Source: Aureimonas sp. Leaf427
Lineage (GTDB): Bacteria; Pseudomonadota; Alphaproteobacteria; Rhizobiales; Rhizobiaceae
DNA length: 64,000 bases
Direction of reading: 5' to 3'
Assembly (NCBI RefSeq): GCF_001425485.1
Contig: NZ_LMQW01000023.1
Span: forward strand, 346,915-410,914
The notes below the pieces were generated by a model. That model was not told the origin of the DNA and did no database searches. It saw nothing but the letters and a program-made list of their open reading frames with translations. Numbering within the stretch: position 1 is the first letter of the stretch; every line of letters begins with the position of its first letter. Position numbers and translations under genes: made by a program. Of this stretch, positions 1 to 11,607 are shown one piece after another.

Positions 1-246
1 GGAATCGTGGAAGGCGTAGGTCATGGCGAAGGGCTCGGCGACCTCGGGGAAGCCCGCTTCCAGCTCGGCGAGCGAAACGCCCTCCTCCGAGACGAGGCCG
101 ACGCGCATGAAGAAGCCGCCGGTGTCGAGATCGTCGAACTGCGCGCTGTCGACGATGTTGCAGCCCTTGGCCGCGAGATAGGTGGAGATCGCCGCGACGA
201 TCCCGCGGGTCGACCGGCAGGTCACGGTGAGAACGAACTGGCTCAT
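1..246 (-). CDS. purU: Formyltetrahydrofolate deformylase, N-terminal part
   Basis: The gene is cut by the window edge; the first 82 codons are present, reading from ATG at 246. The product begins MSQFVLTVTC and shows the N-terminal ACT domain of PurU, with the stretch RGIVAAIS and the segment GCNIVDSAQFDD. PurU hydrolyses 10-formyl-tetrahydrofolate to formate and tetrahydrofolate, supplying formate for purine synthesis and balancing one-carbon pools. The catalytic formyltransferase-like domain lies outside the window, so identity rests on the ACT half only. Confidence 0.85.
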   Translation of the reverse strand, partial: MSQFVLTVTCRSTRGIVAAISTYLAAKGCNIVDSAQFDDLDTGGFFMRVGLVSEEGVSLAELEAGFPEVAEPFAMTYAFHDS

Positions 247-430
247 CGACAATCCTCAGATGCTACGGCGCCACGGCGGCCGACGAAGCCTTCCCGCGAA
301 GCAAGGGCCAAGGCTGCTCGATCGGCGACATTCAACGGAGATCGGTGACGCATAAGGCGGCAGCGGACACAGCGGACGGCCACCCGGCATGGCGCCGAGC
401 CGCGCGAGCCGAGACGGCCGGACAAAGGAA

Positions 431-459
431 AAGCCGCCGGACGAAGGTCCAGGCGGCTT
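431..459 (-). terminator. Intrinsic terminator after hup
   Basis: On the minus strand a GC-rich stem (AAGCCGCC paired with GGCGGCTT, extended inwards with one bulged base) is followed by TTTTCC. It lies about 100 nt past the HU stop codon and before purU. Confidence 0.6.
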
Positions 460-558
460 CTCCGCAGATCGCGTATCAGCGTGGACAAGGCGTGTCGTAT
501 CGGCAGGCGCGCGCGAGGGCGTCCGCCGATCGATGCCTCGGATCAAGCGAAGCGGCGC

Positions 559-834
559 TTACTTGTTGACGGCGTCCTTCAGACCCTTGCCGGCCGCGAA
601 CTTCGGCACGTTGCGGGCCGGGATGTCGACCTCGGCGCCCGTGGACGGGTTGCGGCCCTTCGAGGCGGCGCGATGGCTGACGGAGAACGTGCCGAAGCCG
701 ACGAGCCGGATGTCGTCGCCCTTCGCCAGGGTCGTCTCGAGCACGTTGAAAACGGCGTCGACCGCGTCGGTCGCCTGCTGCTTCGAAAGATCGGCCTTTT
801 CGGCGACGGCGGAAACAAGCTCGTTCTTGTTCAT
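559..834 (-). CDS. hupB: DNA-binding protein HU
   Basis: A 91-residue histone-like protein of exactly the usual HU length. It starts MNKNELVSAV at 834, behind an AGGAGA ribosome site; the in-frame sequence upstream does not resemble HU. The family signature GFGTFSVSHRAA is followed by the DNA-binding arm GRNPSTGAEVDIPA and a Lys-rich C-terminus. HU binds and bends DNA as a nucleoid protein. It follows lon on the same strand, the usual clpP-clpX-lon-hup order in alphaproteobacteria, but a terminator between lon and hup suggests its own promoter. Confidence 0.97.
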   Translation of the reverse strand: MNKNELVSAVAEKADLSKQQATDAVDAVFNVLETTLAKGDDIRLVGFGTFSVSHRAASKGRNPSTGAEVDIPARNVPKFAAGKGLKDAVNK

Positions 835-951
835 CGGACATTCTCCTGACTTGAATTGGAAGCCGCTTGGGACTCGGCGGGACGATGAGCGAGTCGAGCG
901 CATCATTCAAGACAGGAAGTCCCGCAAACCCAACAATTCCGGGCTTTTCAT

Positions 952-980
952 AAAAAATGCCGCCCTTTCGGGCGGCATTT
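952..980 (-). terminator. Strong intrinsic terminator after lon
   Basis: An 11-bp perfect stem (AAATGCCGCCC with GGGCGGCATTT) with a 4-nt loop runs into six T on the minus strand. It lies 28 nt past the lon stop. Confidence 0.9.
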
Positions 981-1007
981 CAGAGTCGAAACGTGCCGAT
1001 TCGAAGC

Positions 1008-3428
<2,421 letters not shown>

Positions 3429-3520
3429 GATTACCCTTTCTGCGACATGCGTCGCCTCAGGCCGTCCGGCGCGGACCTCATGGTCCAAGCATCCGTGCGG
3501 GACGCCAACTTGCCATCCCT

Positions 3521-3550
3521 ATGTGGGCCAGCCTGCTTGAGCCTTCAATG
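3521..3550 (-). promoter_or_regulatory. Possible heat-shock (RpoH-type) promoter of lon
   Basis: On the minus strand, CATTGAAG is followed after 16 nt by CCCACAT, about 95 nt before the lon start. It resembles alphaproteobacterial sigma-32 promoters only loosely, so it is a candidate. Confidence 0.3.
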
Positions 3551-3623
3551 ATTCAAACGCCAAGCTTTGCCGAACAGGCCCATCTCCCGTCATCATAATG
3601 TCGCAGATACGGCAGCCGTCCAG

Positions 3624-3657
3624 AAAAAAGCCCGCCCCGGCAGGACCGGGACGGGCT
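3624..3657 (-). terminator. Intrinsic terminator after clpX
   Basis: A 12-bp GC-rich stem (AGCCCGTCCCGG with CCGGGGCGGGCT, one G-T pair) runs into six T on the minus strand, 35 nt past the clpX stop. It separates clpX from lon. Confidence 0.85.
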
Positions 3658-3691
3658 CGCGTAAGCTCGATCGCGACGGTCGGTCCCCGCG

Positions 3692-4960
3692 TCAGGCGCT
3701 GACGTTCTCTTTCTCGTCCTTGCGCTCGGCGTAGATGTAGAGCGGACGCGCCTTGCCATCGATGACCTCCTCGGAGATCACGACCTCCTGAACGCCTTCC
3801 AGCGTCGGCAGGTCGAACATCGTGTCGAGCAGCATGGACTCCATGATGGAGCGCAGGCCGCGGGCGCCGGTCTTGCGGTCGATCGCCTTGCGCGCGATTG
3901 CCTTGAGCGCGTCCTCGTGGAAGGACAGCTCGACATTCTCCATCTCGAACAGGCGCTGATACTGCTTCACCAGCGCGTTCTTCGGCTGGACGAGGATCTG
4001 CACGAGAGCCGGCTCGTCGAGATCCTCCAGCGTCGCCAGAACCGGCAGACGGCCGACGAATTCCGGGATCAGACCGAACTTCAGAAGATCCTCCGGCTCC
4101 ACCTGGCGGAAGAGATCGCCGGTGCGGCGGTCTTCCGGCGAAGAGACGTTCGCCGCGAAGCCGATCGAGGTCTTGCGGCCGCGGTCGGAGATGATCTTGT
4201 CGAGGCCCGCGAAGGCGCCGCCGCAGATGAAGAGGATGTTCGCGGTATCGACCTGCAGGAACTCCTGCTGGGGATGCTTGCGGCCACCCTGCGGGGGCAC
4301 GGAGGCGACCGTGCCTTCCATGATCTTCAGAAGCGCCTGCTGCACGCCCTCGCCCGAAACGTCGCGGGTGATCGAGGGATTGTCCGACTTCCGGCTGATC
4401 TTGTCGATCTCGTCGATGTAGACGATGCCGCGCTGGGCGCGCTCGACATTGTAGTCCGCCGACTGGAGCAGCTTGAGGATGATGTTCTCGACGTCCTCGC
4501 CGACATAGCCGGCTTCGGTCAGCGTCGTCGCATCCGCCATCGTGAAGGGTACGTCGAGGATGCGGGCCAGCGTCTGGGCGAGCAGCGTCTTGCCGCAGCC
4601 GGTCGGCCCCATCAGGAGGATGTTCGACTTCGCCAGCTCGACGTCGTTGTTCTTCGCCGCGTGCGCCAGCCGCTTGTAGTGGTTGTGCACGGCGACCGAG
4701 AGGACCTTCTTGGCGAAGGACTGGCCGATCACGTAGTCGTCGAGGACCGCGATGATCTCCTGCGGTGTCGGCACGCCCTCGCGCGACTTCACCATCGAGG
4801 ATTTGTTCTCCTCGCGGATGATGTCCATGCAGAGTTCGACGCATTCGTCGCAGATGAACACGGTCGGACCCGCGATCAGCTTGCGGACCTCATGCTGGCT
4901 CTTTCCGCAGAAAGAGCAGTAGAGCGTATTCTTCGAGTCGCCGCCGCTCACTTTGCTCAT
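3692..4960 (-). CDS. clpX: ClpX, ATP-binding specificity subunit of ClpXP
   Basis: A 422-residue AAA+ unfoldase that recognises tagged substrates, unfolds them and feeds them to ClpP. The N-terminal zinc-binding domain has Cys15, Cys18, Cys37 and Cys40 (CSFCGKS and CDEC). Walker A GPTGCGKT is near residue 117, Walker B is VYIDEIDKI, and the ClpP-docking IGF-type loop is seen as IGFAANV. Start ATG at 4960 follows AAGGATAA. It lies downstream of clpP on the same strand; a 250-nt gap holding a hairpin and a promoter-like sequence suggests partly independent transcription. In alphaproteobacteria ClpXP drives cell-cycle proteolysis such as CtrA removal. Confidence 0.98.
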   Translation of the reverse strand: MSKVSGGDSKNTLYCSFCGKSQHEVRKLIAGPTVFICDECVELCMDIIREENKSSMVKSREGVPTPQEIIAVLDDYVIGQSFAKKVLSVAVHNHYKRLAHAAKNNDVELAKSNILLMGPTGCGKTLLAQTLARILDVPFTMADATTLTEAGYVGEDVENIILKLLQSADYNVERAQRGIVYIDEIDKISRKSDNPSITRDVSGEGVQQALLKIMEGTVASVPPQGGRKHPQQEFLQVDTANILFICGGAFAGLDKIISDRGRKTSIGFAANVSSPEDRRTGDLFRQVEPEDLLKFGLIPEFVGRLPVLATLEDLDEPALVQILVQPKNALVKQYQRLFEMENVELSFHEDALKAIARKAIDRKTGARGLRSIMESMLLDTMFDLPTLEGVQEVVISEEVIDGKARPLYIYAERKDEKENVSA

Positions 4961-5026
4961 CCGATTATCCTTCCGGTCCGGTCCTTCGGAACGCCTCTCG
5001 CGTGGGCAAGCGTCCCTTAGACCTCC

Positions 5027-5054
5027 ATGTTATGCCACGCTGCCTTGATTGCAA
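5027..5054 (-). promoter_or_regulatory. Candidate sigma-70 promoter for clpX
   Basis: On the minus strand TTGCAA and TAACAT are separated by 16 nt, ending about 67 nt before the clpX start codon. Spacing and position suit a housekeeping promoter; no other support is visible. Confidence 0.4.
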
Positions 5055-5170
5055 CAGCGGCGCTCAGCGGCTGAAACGCGCCTATGTGACACTTTTTCTC
5101 AATTTCGATGCTGCGTCAGGAACCTTGAGCGATCCTGAACGCCGCTCCAAAATTCTTGCCGTCGCCTGCG

Positions 5171-5204
5171 GCGCCCGGCGATCCGTCGCAGGACCGCCGG
5201 GCGC
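5171..5204 (-). terminator. Inverted repeat after clpP, possible terminator or attenuator
   Basis: Perfect 10-bp arms GCGCCCGGCG and CGCCGGGCGC with a 14-nt loop lie just past the clpP stop. There is no T-run, so it may only slow transcription or protect the clpP mRNA 3' end. Confidence 0.45.
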
Positions 5205-5211
5205 AAGGTCG

Positions 5212-5847
5212 TCAGGCCGGGTTCAGCGCCGCCTCGAGCTCGTCTCGGTTCGAATAGACCTTGTCGATCAGTCCGAAGGCCTGCGACTCCTCGGCGGTCA
5301 TGAAATGATCGCGATCGAGGGTCCGCTCGATGGTCTCGAGGTCCTGACCCGTGTGCTTCACGTAGACCTCGTTGAGGCGACGCTTCAGCTTGATGATGTC
5401 CTGTGCATGACGCTCGATGTCGGACGCCTGACCGGAGAAGCCGCCCGAGGGCTGGTGCACCATGATGCGGGCGTTCGGCGTGGCGAAGCGCATGTCCTTG
5501 TGGCCGGCGCAGAGAAGCAGCGAGCCCATCGAGGCGGCCTGGCCGATGCAGAGCGTCGACACGGCCGGGCGGATGAACTGCATCGTGTCGTAGATCGCCA
5601 TGCCGCTCGTCACCACGCCGCCCGGCGAGTTGATGTAGAGCGCGATCTCCTTCTTCGGGTTCTCGGCCTCGAGGAAGAGCAGCTGCGCGCAGACGAGCGT
5701 CGCGATCCCGTCCTCGATCGGGCCGGTGATGAAGATGACCCGCTCTTTCAGAAGCCGCGAGAAGATGTCGTAGGCGCGCTCGCCGCGGTTCGTCTGCTCG
5801 ACGACCATCGGGACGAGGTTCATCGCTCTTTCCACGGGATGGATCAT
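5212..5847 (-). CDS. clpP: ClpP, proteolytic subunit of ClpXP/ClpAP
   Basis: A 211-residue serine protease that forms the barrel-shaped double heptamer degrading substrates delivered by ClpX or ClpA. The start [10 protein letters not shown] at 5847 is preceded by GAGAGA; a longer in-frame reading up to 5979 has no ClpP-like sequence. The core begins [17 protein letters not shown]. The catalytic triad is visible: Ser106 in GQAASMGS, His131 in MVHQPSGG and Asp180 in LDRDHFM. Its position just upstream of clpX is the normal arrangement. Confidence 0.97.
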   Translation of the reverse strand: MIHPVERAMNLVPMVVEQTNRGERAYDIFSRLLKERVIFITGPIEDGIATLVCAQLLFLEAENPKKEIALYINSPGGVVTSGMAIYDTMQFIRPAVSTLCIGQAASMGSLLLCAGHKDMRFATPNARIMVHQPSGGFSGQASDIERHAQDIIKLKRRLNEVYVKHTGQDLETIERTLDRDHFMTAEESQAFGLIDKVYSNRDELEAALNPA

Positions 5848-6051
5848 GGGGTCTCTCTCAACTGCTGGGGTGGCGGGCGCCGAACCGGCGCCCCTCTTAC
5901 GAATCATGAGGCGGGAGTCTTCGCCGTAGATAGGACCGCCCCCCATGTCGATGCAAGGGAGCGAAACCCTTCCGACCACGATGGGGTGAACGAGAGGTGA
6001 CGCTCTCCCGCCTCGCGAAAGGCTTCGGCAAGGAATAGGGCCGCCGCAACG

Positions 6052-6078
6052 AAAAAGGCCGGCGCTGAGGCCGGCCTT
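6052..6078 (-). terminator. Intrinsic terminator after tig
   Basis: A 9-bp stem (AAGGCCGGC with GCCGGCCTT) runs into five T on the minus strand, 25 nt past the trigger factor stop. Confidence 0.85.
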
Positions 6079-6102
6079 CGATGGTCGTGTCGGACGATGC
6101 GA

Positions 6103-7461
6103 TCAGGCGGTGAGAACCGCGTCCTCGTCGTCTTCCTTCATCAGCTCTTCCTTGCTGACCGTCTTGTCCGTCACCTCGACCTCGTTGAGGAGGTGGTCGA
6201 CGACCTTCTCCTCGTAGATCGGCGCGCGCAGGCTGGCGACGGCCTCGGGATTGGAGCGGAAGAACTCGTAGATCTGCTGCTCCTGGCCGGGATAGCGGCG
6301 GACCTGCTCGAACACGGCGCGCTGAAGCTCCTCGTCCGTGATCTGGACGCCGGCCTTCTCGCCGATCTCGGACAGGACGAGGCCGAGACGGACGCGACGC
6401 TCGGCGAGGCGGCGATACTCGTCGCGCGCCTTCTCCTCGGTCGTCTCCTCGTCCTCGAAGCTCTTGCCGTTCTGCTCGAGCTCGTTCGTCACCTGCTTCC
6501 AGATGTTGCCGAACTCGGCTTCGACGAGCTTCTCGGGCAGCTCGAAGCTGTACTCGGTGTCGAGCGCGTCGAGAAGCTGGCGCTTGACCTTCTGACGGGT
6601 CGCCATGCCGTACTGGCTCTCGATCTGCTCGCGGACGACCGTGCGCAGGCGCTCGATCGATTCCAGGCCGAGCTTCTTGGCCAGCTCGTCGTCCAGCTCC
6701 AGGCTCGTCGGCTTGGAGATCGACTTCACGACGACGTCGAAGACGGCTTCCTTACCGGCCAGATGGGCGGCGCTGTAGTCTTCTGGGAAGGTGACCGTCA
6801 CGGCCTTCTCGTCGCCGATCGAGGCGCCGACCAGCTGGTCCTCGAAGCCGGGAATGAAGGTGTTCGAGCCGAGAACGAGGCTCGACTCCTCGGAGGAGCC
6901 GCCCTCGAAGGCCTCGCCGTCGATCTTGCCGACGAAGCTCATGGTGAGCTTGTCGCCCTCTTCGGACGCGCCGTCCTTCGGCTCGTATTCGCGAGCGTTC
7001 TCGGCGATGCGCTTGACCTGCTCCTCGACCTCTTCGTCCGGGATCTCGACGATCGGACGCTCGATCTTGATGCCGCTCGTCTCCTTCAGCTCGAAGGAGG
7101 GCAGCGTCTCGTAGGACACGGTGAAGCGGAAGTCCTGCTTGCCGTTCAGCACCTTCTCGGCTTCGCCCTCGTCTTCCGACATGGCGACCTCGGGCTGCAT
7201 GGCGGAGCGCTCCTTGCGGTCGGCGATGACCGACCGGGGCGTCTCGTTGACGATCTGGTTGACGATCTCGGCCATCATGGAGCGGCCGTACATCTTGCGC
7301 AGATGGGCGAGCGGCACCTTGCCGGGGCGGAAACCCTTGAGCTTGGCCTGACCGGACGCTTCGTGAAGCTTGGTCTGAAGCCGCGCTTCGAGATCCGACG
7401 CCGGAACGACGATCTCGATCTCGCGCTTGAGGCCCTCGGCCTTGGTTTCCGTAACCTGCAT
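6103..7461 (-). CDS. tig: Trigger factor, ribosome-associated chaperone
   Basis: A 452-residue chaperone and peptidyl-prolyl isomerase that binds nascent chains at the ribosome exit tunnel. Domains appear in the usual order: an N-terminal ribosome-binding domain with the signature GFRPGKVP near residue 44, a central FKBP-type isomerase domain (about 160-245; [18 protein letters not shown] and [15 protein letters not shown]), and a long helical C-terminal substrate cradle ending in an acidic tail. Start ATG at 7461 has AAGG upstream. It lies upstream of clpP, as in many bacteria, but a terminator separates the two. Confidence 0.97.
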   Translation of the reverse strand: MQVTETKAEGLKREIEIVVPASDLEARLQTKLHEASGQAKLKGFRPGKVPLAHLRKMYGRSMMAEIVNQIVNETPRSVIADRKERSAMQPEVAMSEDEGEAEKVLNGKQDFRFTVSYETLPSFELKETSGIKIERPIVEIPDEEVEEQVKRIAENAREYEPKDGASEEGDKLTMSFVGKIDGEAFEGGSSEESSLVLGSNTFIPGFEDQLVGASIGDEKAVTVTFPEDYSAAHLAGKEAVFDVVVKSISKPTSLELDDELAKKLGLESIERLRTVVREQIESQYGMATRQKVKRQLLDALDTEYSFELPEKLVEAEFGNIWKQVTNELEQNGKSFEDEETTEEKARDEYRRLAERRVRLGLVLSEIGEKAGVQITDEELQRAVFEQVRRYPGQEQQIYEFFRSNPEAVASLRAPIYEEKVVDHLLNEVEVTDKTVSKEELMKEDDEDAVLTA

Positions 7462-7552
7462 GTCAGAACCTTCGATCTCTTGCGACCGGCGGGCCGCTGG
7501 GGTCCGTCCGATCCATCCGCCACTATCAATGCTCGTCGATCAGCCCAGCGCA

Positions 7553-7636
7553 TGGTGCGGGTGGAGGGACTCGAACCCCCACGCTTTCGGCGCTAGAACC
7601 TAAATCTAGTGCGTCTACCAATTCCGCCACACCCGC
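7553..7636 (-). tRNA. tRNA-Leu (anticodon TAG)
   Basis: The minus strand folds as a class II tRNA: acceptor arm GCGGGTG with CACCCGC, anticodon stem CTAGA/TCTAG around loop TTTAGGT with anticodon TAG, a long variable arm, and a T arm with GGTTCGAGTCC. The discriminator is A and the CCA end is encoded. It lies between tig and a DUF1127 gene. Confidence 0.96.
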
Positions 7637-7985
7637 GACACGCCAGAGCGGGTCGAGCCCCAAGCGCGCGCCTCCATATCACCGGGTCCCTGGAGATTAA
7701 AGCGCTAATTGGCCGGAGTTCCCGCGCGCGCCGTCCGATCGGCCGACGGCCTCGTCCTGCGGCCGGCCCGAGGGAAGGTTAAAGCGGCGTGAACGCGGCA
7801 TGAAAGATTCGTGACGGATCGAAACGCCCATCGCCCGCAAGCCCTGCATTTCCCGGCTTCGGCGCTTCATGCTGCGATGCACAATATGCAACGCTGCCAT
7901 GCAGGATGCGCGCTGGTGGCAGGGCTCGGTCGACCGTACATTCCAAACACCGAAGCGAACAACTGAACCAACCGCTTCAATCGAT
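7637..7985. other. Intergenic region before the DUF1127 gene
   Basis: No convincing gene is seen on either strand; a minus-strand reading of 67 codons (7697-7900) has no protein-like composition. A short palindrome, TGCACAATATGCA, lies near 7878-7890. Confidence 0.5.
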
Positions 7986-8000
7986 TTAACTGGGTGTTAA
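7986..8000. promoter_or_regulatory. Perfect CtrA-type box TTAA-N7-TTAA
   Basis: TTAA at 7986 and TTAA at 7997 are separated by exactly 7 nt, the consensus binding site of the alphaproteobacterial cell-cycle regulator CtrA. It ends one base before the DUF1127 start codon, a position that would suit repression better than activation. Chance occurrence cannot be excluded. Confidence 0.4.
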
Positions 8001-8001
8001 A

Positions 8002-8145
8002 ATGAACATCGTCCGCTCCTACAGCAACTGGCGCCGCTACCGCGAGACCGTTTCGGAGCTGAACCGCCTTTCGCAGCGCGAACTCTCCGATCTCGGTATC
8101 GCGCGCACCGACATCCCCTCGATCGCCCGTCAGTCGATCGGCTAA
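8002..8145 (+). CDS. DUF1127 small protein (YjiS-like)
   Basis: A 47-residue basic protein starting MNIVRSYSNWRRYRETV. The DUF1127 core is clear: an aromatic/basic helix, then LNRLSQRELSDLGIARTDI. Such proteins are common in Hyphomicrobiales. In Agrobacterium and Brucella, DUF1127 genes influence phosphate or fucose uptake and are targets of small-RNA and LysR-type regulation, and an RNA-binding role has been proposed. The start codon lacks a good ribosome site and directly abuts a CtrA-type box. A second copy lies at 47501-47656. Confidence 0.85.
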   Translation: MNIVRSYSNWRRYRETVSELNRLSQRELSDLGIARTDIPSIARQSIG

Positions 8146-8197
8146 CCGATACAGAGCTTCGCGAAGGTCCGTCTCCTCCCAGGACCCGAGCGGATAG

Positions 8198-8230
8198 AAG
8201 TCTGCGGACTCCTCCTCCCACCGCAGACTT
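8198..8230 (+). repeat. Perfect 10-bp inverted repeat
   Basis: AAGTCTGCGG and CCGCAGACTT flank a 13-nt pyrimidine-rich loop. It is the first of two hairpins in tandem downstream of the DUF1127 stop and has no T-run of its own. Confidence 0.6.
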
Positions 8231-8238
8231 TCCAAACG

Positions 8239-8275
8239 ACACCCGCCGGTCCTCCCCCGGCGGGTGTTGTCGTTT
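8239..8275 (+). terminator. Intrinsic terminator after the DUF1127 gene
   Basis: An 11-bp perfect stem (ACACCCGCCGG with CCGGCGGGTGT) is followed by TGTCGTTT. It is the second hairpin after the DUF1127 gene and shields trmFO from read-through. Confidence 0.75.
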
Positions 8276-8373
8276 CAGGACCCTGATTCGAGCGTCATCC
8301 GCAGTTCTCCGGCCGAGATCGCCCGGAGACGGTCCGACGTTTCCTCGCGCCGGCGCGGGTGGTAGACAGGGCC

Positions 8374-9783
8374 ATGCAAAACACACCTCTCCACATCGTC
8401 GGCGGCGGTCTCGCCGGTTCGGAAGCGGCTTTTCAGGCGGCGGAAGCGGGCTGCCCGGTCGTTCTCCACGAGATGCGCGGCGTGCGCGGCACCGAGGCGC
8501 ACAAGACCGACCGGCTCGCCGAGCTCGTCTGCTCCAACTCCTTCCGCTCCGACGACGCCGAGACCAACGCGGTCGGCCTGCTCCATGCCGAGATGCGGCT
8601 CGCCGGCTCGCTGATTCTGCGCTGCGCCGATGCGAACCAGGTTCCGGCCGGCGGCGCATTGGCGGTCGATCGCGACGGGTTCGCCGCCAGCGTTTCGCAG
8701 GCGATCGAGGCGCATCCGCTGATCGAGATCCGGCGCGAGGAGATCGAGGGGCTGCCGCCCGCCGAATGGGGCCCGACCATCGTCGCGACCGGCCCGCTGA
8801 CCGCGCCCGCACTCGCCGAGGCGATCCGGGCGGAGACCGGGGAAGACGCCCTCGCCTTCTTCGACGCGATCGCTCCGATCGTCCACACCCATTCCATCGA
8901 CATGTCGAAGGCCTGGTTCCAGTCGCGCTACGACAAGGTCGGGCCAGGCGGCACGGGCAAGGACTACATCAACTGTCCGCTCGACCGCGCGCAGTACGAA
9001 GCCTTCGTCGCCGGGCTCGTGGCCGGCGAGAAGACCGCGTTCAAGGATTTCGAGAAGACTCCGTATTTCGACGGATGCCTGCCGATCGAGGTGATGGCCG
9101 AGCGCGGTCCCGAGACGCTGCGGCATGGGCCGATGAAGCCGATGGGCCTGACCAACGCGCACCAGCCGGACATCAAGGCCTATGCCGTGGTCCAGCTGCG
9201 GCAGGACAATGCGCTGGGCACGCTCTACAACATGGTCGGCTTCCAGACGAAGCTGAAATATGCCGAGCAGGCCGCCCTCTTCCGCACGATTCCCGGGCTG
9301 GAAGAGGCCGAGTTCGCGCGTCTCGGCGGCCTCCACCGCAACACCTATCTCGACTCCCCTCGCCTTCTCGACGGCGTTCTGCGGCTGAAGTCCCGGCCGG
9401 CGCTCCGCTTCGCCGGCCAGATCACCGGCTGCGAGGGCTATGTCGAATCCGCCGCAATCGGTCTTCTGGCGGGACGCTTCGCCGTTGCCGAGGCCTTGGG
9501 CGGCACCGCCCTGCCCCCGCCGCCGACAACCGCCATGGGCGCGCTGCTCAGCCACATCACGGGCGGGCATCTCATCGCGGAGGAAGAGAGCGGCAAGCGC
9601 TCCTTCCAGCCGATGAACGTCAATTTCGGCCTGTTTCCGCCGGTCTCGGCGCCGAAGGTGGAGGGCGTTCGGATGCGCGGGCGCGAGAAGGTGATCCATC
9701 GCCGCAAGGCGATGTCAGCGCGGGCCCTCGCCGATTGCGCCGTCTGGCTCGGCGAGGCCGGCTTCCGGGTCGCCGCCGAATAG
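8374..9783 (+). CDS. trmFO: TrmFO, folate-dependent tRNA m5U54 methyltransferase
   Basis: A 469-residue flavoprotein that methylates uridine 54 in the tRNA T loop using methylenetetrahydrofolate and FADH2. The N-terminal dinucleotide site is [12 protein letters not shown]. TrmFO signatures follow: [34 protein letters not shown], and the C-terminal [19 protein letters not shown] at 8374 is preferred over GTG at 8359 because the protein then begins directly with the flavin-binding strand. The 3' end overlaps the convergent DUF4153 gene by 69 nt. Confidence 0.95.
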   Translation: MQNTPLHIVGGGLAGSEAAFQAAEAGCPVVLHEMRGVRGTEAHKTDRLAELVCSNSFRSDDAETNAVGLLHAEMRLAGSLILRCADANQVPAGGALAVDRDGFAASVSQAIEAHPLIEIRREEIEGLPPAEWGPTIVATGPLTAPALAEAIRAETGEDALAFFDAIAPIVHTHSIDMSKAWFQSRYDKVGPGGTGKDYINCPLDRAQYEAFVAGLVAGEKTAFKDFEKTPYFDGCLPIEVMAERGPETLRHGPMKPMGLTNAHQPDIKAYAVVQLRQDNALGTLYNMVGFQTKLKYAEQAALFRTIPGLEEAEFARLGGLHRNTYLDSPRLLDGVLRLKSRPALRFAGQITGCEGYVESAAIGLLAGRFAVAEALGGTALPPPPTTAMGALLSHITGGHLIAEEESGKRSFQPMNVNFGLFPPVSAPKVEGVRMRGREKVIHRRKAMSARALADCAVWLGEAGFRVAAE

Positions 9784-11607
9784 GGCGGCACCCGGCCAGT
9801 CCTGGCGGCGCAGTAGGATCGTCGCCGTCAGGCTCGTCGGCTCGTCGCCGCGCGCGAGGACCAGCGACTGAACGACGAGCCGGGCGACACGGCCCGACGT
9901 GCTGGTCAGTCGTACATCGACGGGCCGATTCGTTTCCGATGCCTCGTTGCCGAACGCCGCGGCTGGAACGGCTTCGATGATCGGGCGAAGCTGAAACCGA
10001 TCCTCGATGTCGCCGACGGCGAGAACGAGATCGGCGCCATCCAGAAACGCGCCGAAACCCTCCGGCGGCTCATCTTTCGTGCGGCCGGGCGAGGCCGTGC
10101 GGGCGGGAAGCAAGGCGTCGTAGCCCGTCACCACGAGCGGCGGCTGTGCGCTGGCGTAGAACATGCGGGCATCGGCTGCGTCGGCGCTCCGTTCGATCCT
10201 GGCACCGAGCGCATCCGCGACGAGAGCCTGCGCACGACTGGAGGCTCCGAAGGCCTCGCCGCTCAGATCGTCGGTGATCTGCGACGTAACGGCAAGCCGC
10301 CGAGCCTCGGGCAGAAGCGAAACGGCGCGAGCGAGTTCGTCGACGTCCGCCAGCGCTCCGATGCGGCTCTGCGCCTGCGCGCCTGCGCCGTCACGAATCG
10401 TGACGGTTTCGCCCGACACCGTCACGAGCGCACTCAAGCGGTCCGCCTGGCTCCGCCCGACCGTGTCGCCGACGCCGAGAGGACCCAAGGAGGACAGCGC
10501 CAGCAGAACCAGCGGAACGCCGGCGACAAGGCGGATGCGGGCTCTCGTGGCGGGGATGATCTGGGCGACGAGGATGAGGGCGGCGGCGAGCGCGCCAAGG
10601 GCCAGATAGTAGCGCTCGAGCGTCCAGCCCTCCGGCCCCACGCGCTCGGCTACGGCGATCGTGAGCAGGCCGAGCGGAACGACCAGCATGGCGGCCCAGA
10701 CACGCGCGAAGATCCGGGCGAAGAAGCGTCCCGTCGCCAGAAAGGGTTCGGCGCCGATGCGCAGCGACAGGACGAGCAGAGCGAAGGAGGTGACGATCCA
10801 GCCGACCTCGTTCGCCGGCAGCGCGCCGAGCGTCAGGATCTTCGCGGCATAGAGGTGCAGGACCACGGCGCTGACGAGCGCGAGGGGCGCGGCGACCCAG
10901 TCGAAGAGAAGCCGGACACCCCCGGCCATCCGATCCTCCCCCGTCGAGGCGATCGTCTCGTCGAAGTCGGAGGGGATGCGTCCGAGCGCGATGAGCGGCC
11001 CGACGAGCGTCAGGGCCGTCGTGTACATATGCTCGTAGGCGCGCGAACCGAGGCCGACATCGAAGAGGAACCGTACCATTTCCAGGATGGCGGAAACCCC
11101 GAGCGTGAAGAGCAGGACCGACAGGAAGGCGAGCACGATCCCGACGCCCGTCCAAAGCGTGAAGGTCCAGAACTGCCGGTCGCCGGGGCGCGCGACATAG
11201 GGCGCGAGCGGGACGGCGAGGCTGATGGCGGCGACGAGCGCGGGAGCGAAGATGCCGAGCGGCAGGGCGTAGCGGACGGCGCCGCCGATGACGAGAGCGG
11301 CGGCCAGCGAGGCCGCCTGCGCCACGACCAGCGCCGCGCCCCGAGCCTCCATCAGGAGCTTTCCCACGACCGAGGCAGCGGCCCCGGAATAGACCGCGGC
11401 GATCCACCAGCCGAGCGTCTCCGGCGAAACGAGCCTGACATCCGCGACCTCGGCATTGGCGAGCGCGGAGAAGGCGATGACGAGAAGGGTCGCGACCGGA
11501 AAGCGCGTCGATGCCAGTTCCGCTCCGCGAGCGAGGGAGCGGGCGATGCGGCGGGCCGCGGTTCCGGCGCTCAAATCACCGCCCTTGCCCGGCGCATGGC
11601 CCGCCAA
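9715..11607 (-). CDS. DUF4153 multi-span membrane protein
   Basis: A 630-residue inner-membrane protein of the DUF4153 family, function unknown. About ten hydrophobic segments lie between residues 40 and 390, for example [35 protein letters not shown] and [19 protein letters not shown]. The motif [13 protein letters not shown] falls in a cytoplasmic loop. The C-terminal 240 residues are hydrophilic and probably form a separate domain. Its 5' end overlaps the end of the squalene/phytoene-synthase-like gene by 37 nt, so it is co-transcribed and probably translationally coupled; its 3' end overlaps trmFO tail to tail. Confidence 0.8.
   Translation of the reverse strand: MAGHAPGKGGDLSAGTAARRIARSLARGAELASTRFPVATLLVIAFSALANAEVADVRLVSPETLGWWIAAVYSGAAASVVGKLLMEARGAALVVAQAASLAAALVIGGAVRYALPLGIFAPALVAAISLAVPLAPYVARPGDRQFWTFTLWTGVGIVLAFLSVLLFTLGVSAILEMVRFLFDVGLGSRAYEHMYTTALTLVGPLIALGRIPSDFDETIASTGEDRMAGGVRLLFDWVAAPLALVSAVVLHLYAAKILTLGALPANEVGWIVTSFALLVLSLRIGAEPFLATGRFFARIFARVWAAMLVVPLGLLTIAVAERVGPEGWTLERYYLALGALAAALILVAQIIPATRARIRLVAGVPLVLLALSSLGPLGVGDTVGRSQADRLSALVTVSGETVTIRDGAGAQAQSRIGALADVDELARAVSLLPEARRLAVTSQITDDLSGEAFGASSRAQALVADALGARIERSADAADARMFYASAQPPLVVTGYDALLPARTASPGRTKDEPPEGFGAFLDGADLVLAVGDIEDRFQLRPIIEAVPAAAFGNEASETNRPVDVRLTSTSGRVARLVVQSLVLARGDEPTSLTATILLRRQDWPGAALFGGDPEAGLAEPDGAIGEGPR

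Noticed and set aside
5171-5204. Clear intrinsic terminator between clpP and clpX
   Set aside because: The stem is perfect but has no T-run and a 14-nt loop, so it was listed only as a possible terminator.
6097-7596. Long plus-strand open frame (499 codons) across trigger factor
   Set aside because: It is antisense to tig, is Leu/Arg/Asp-rich as expected for mirrored GC-rich codons, and ends in the antisense of tRNA-Leu.
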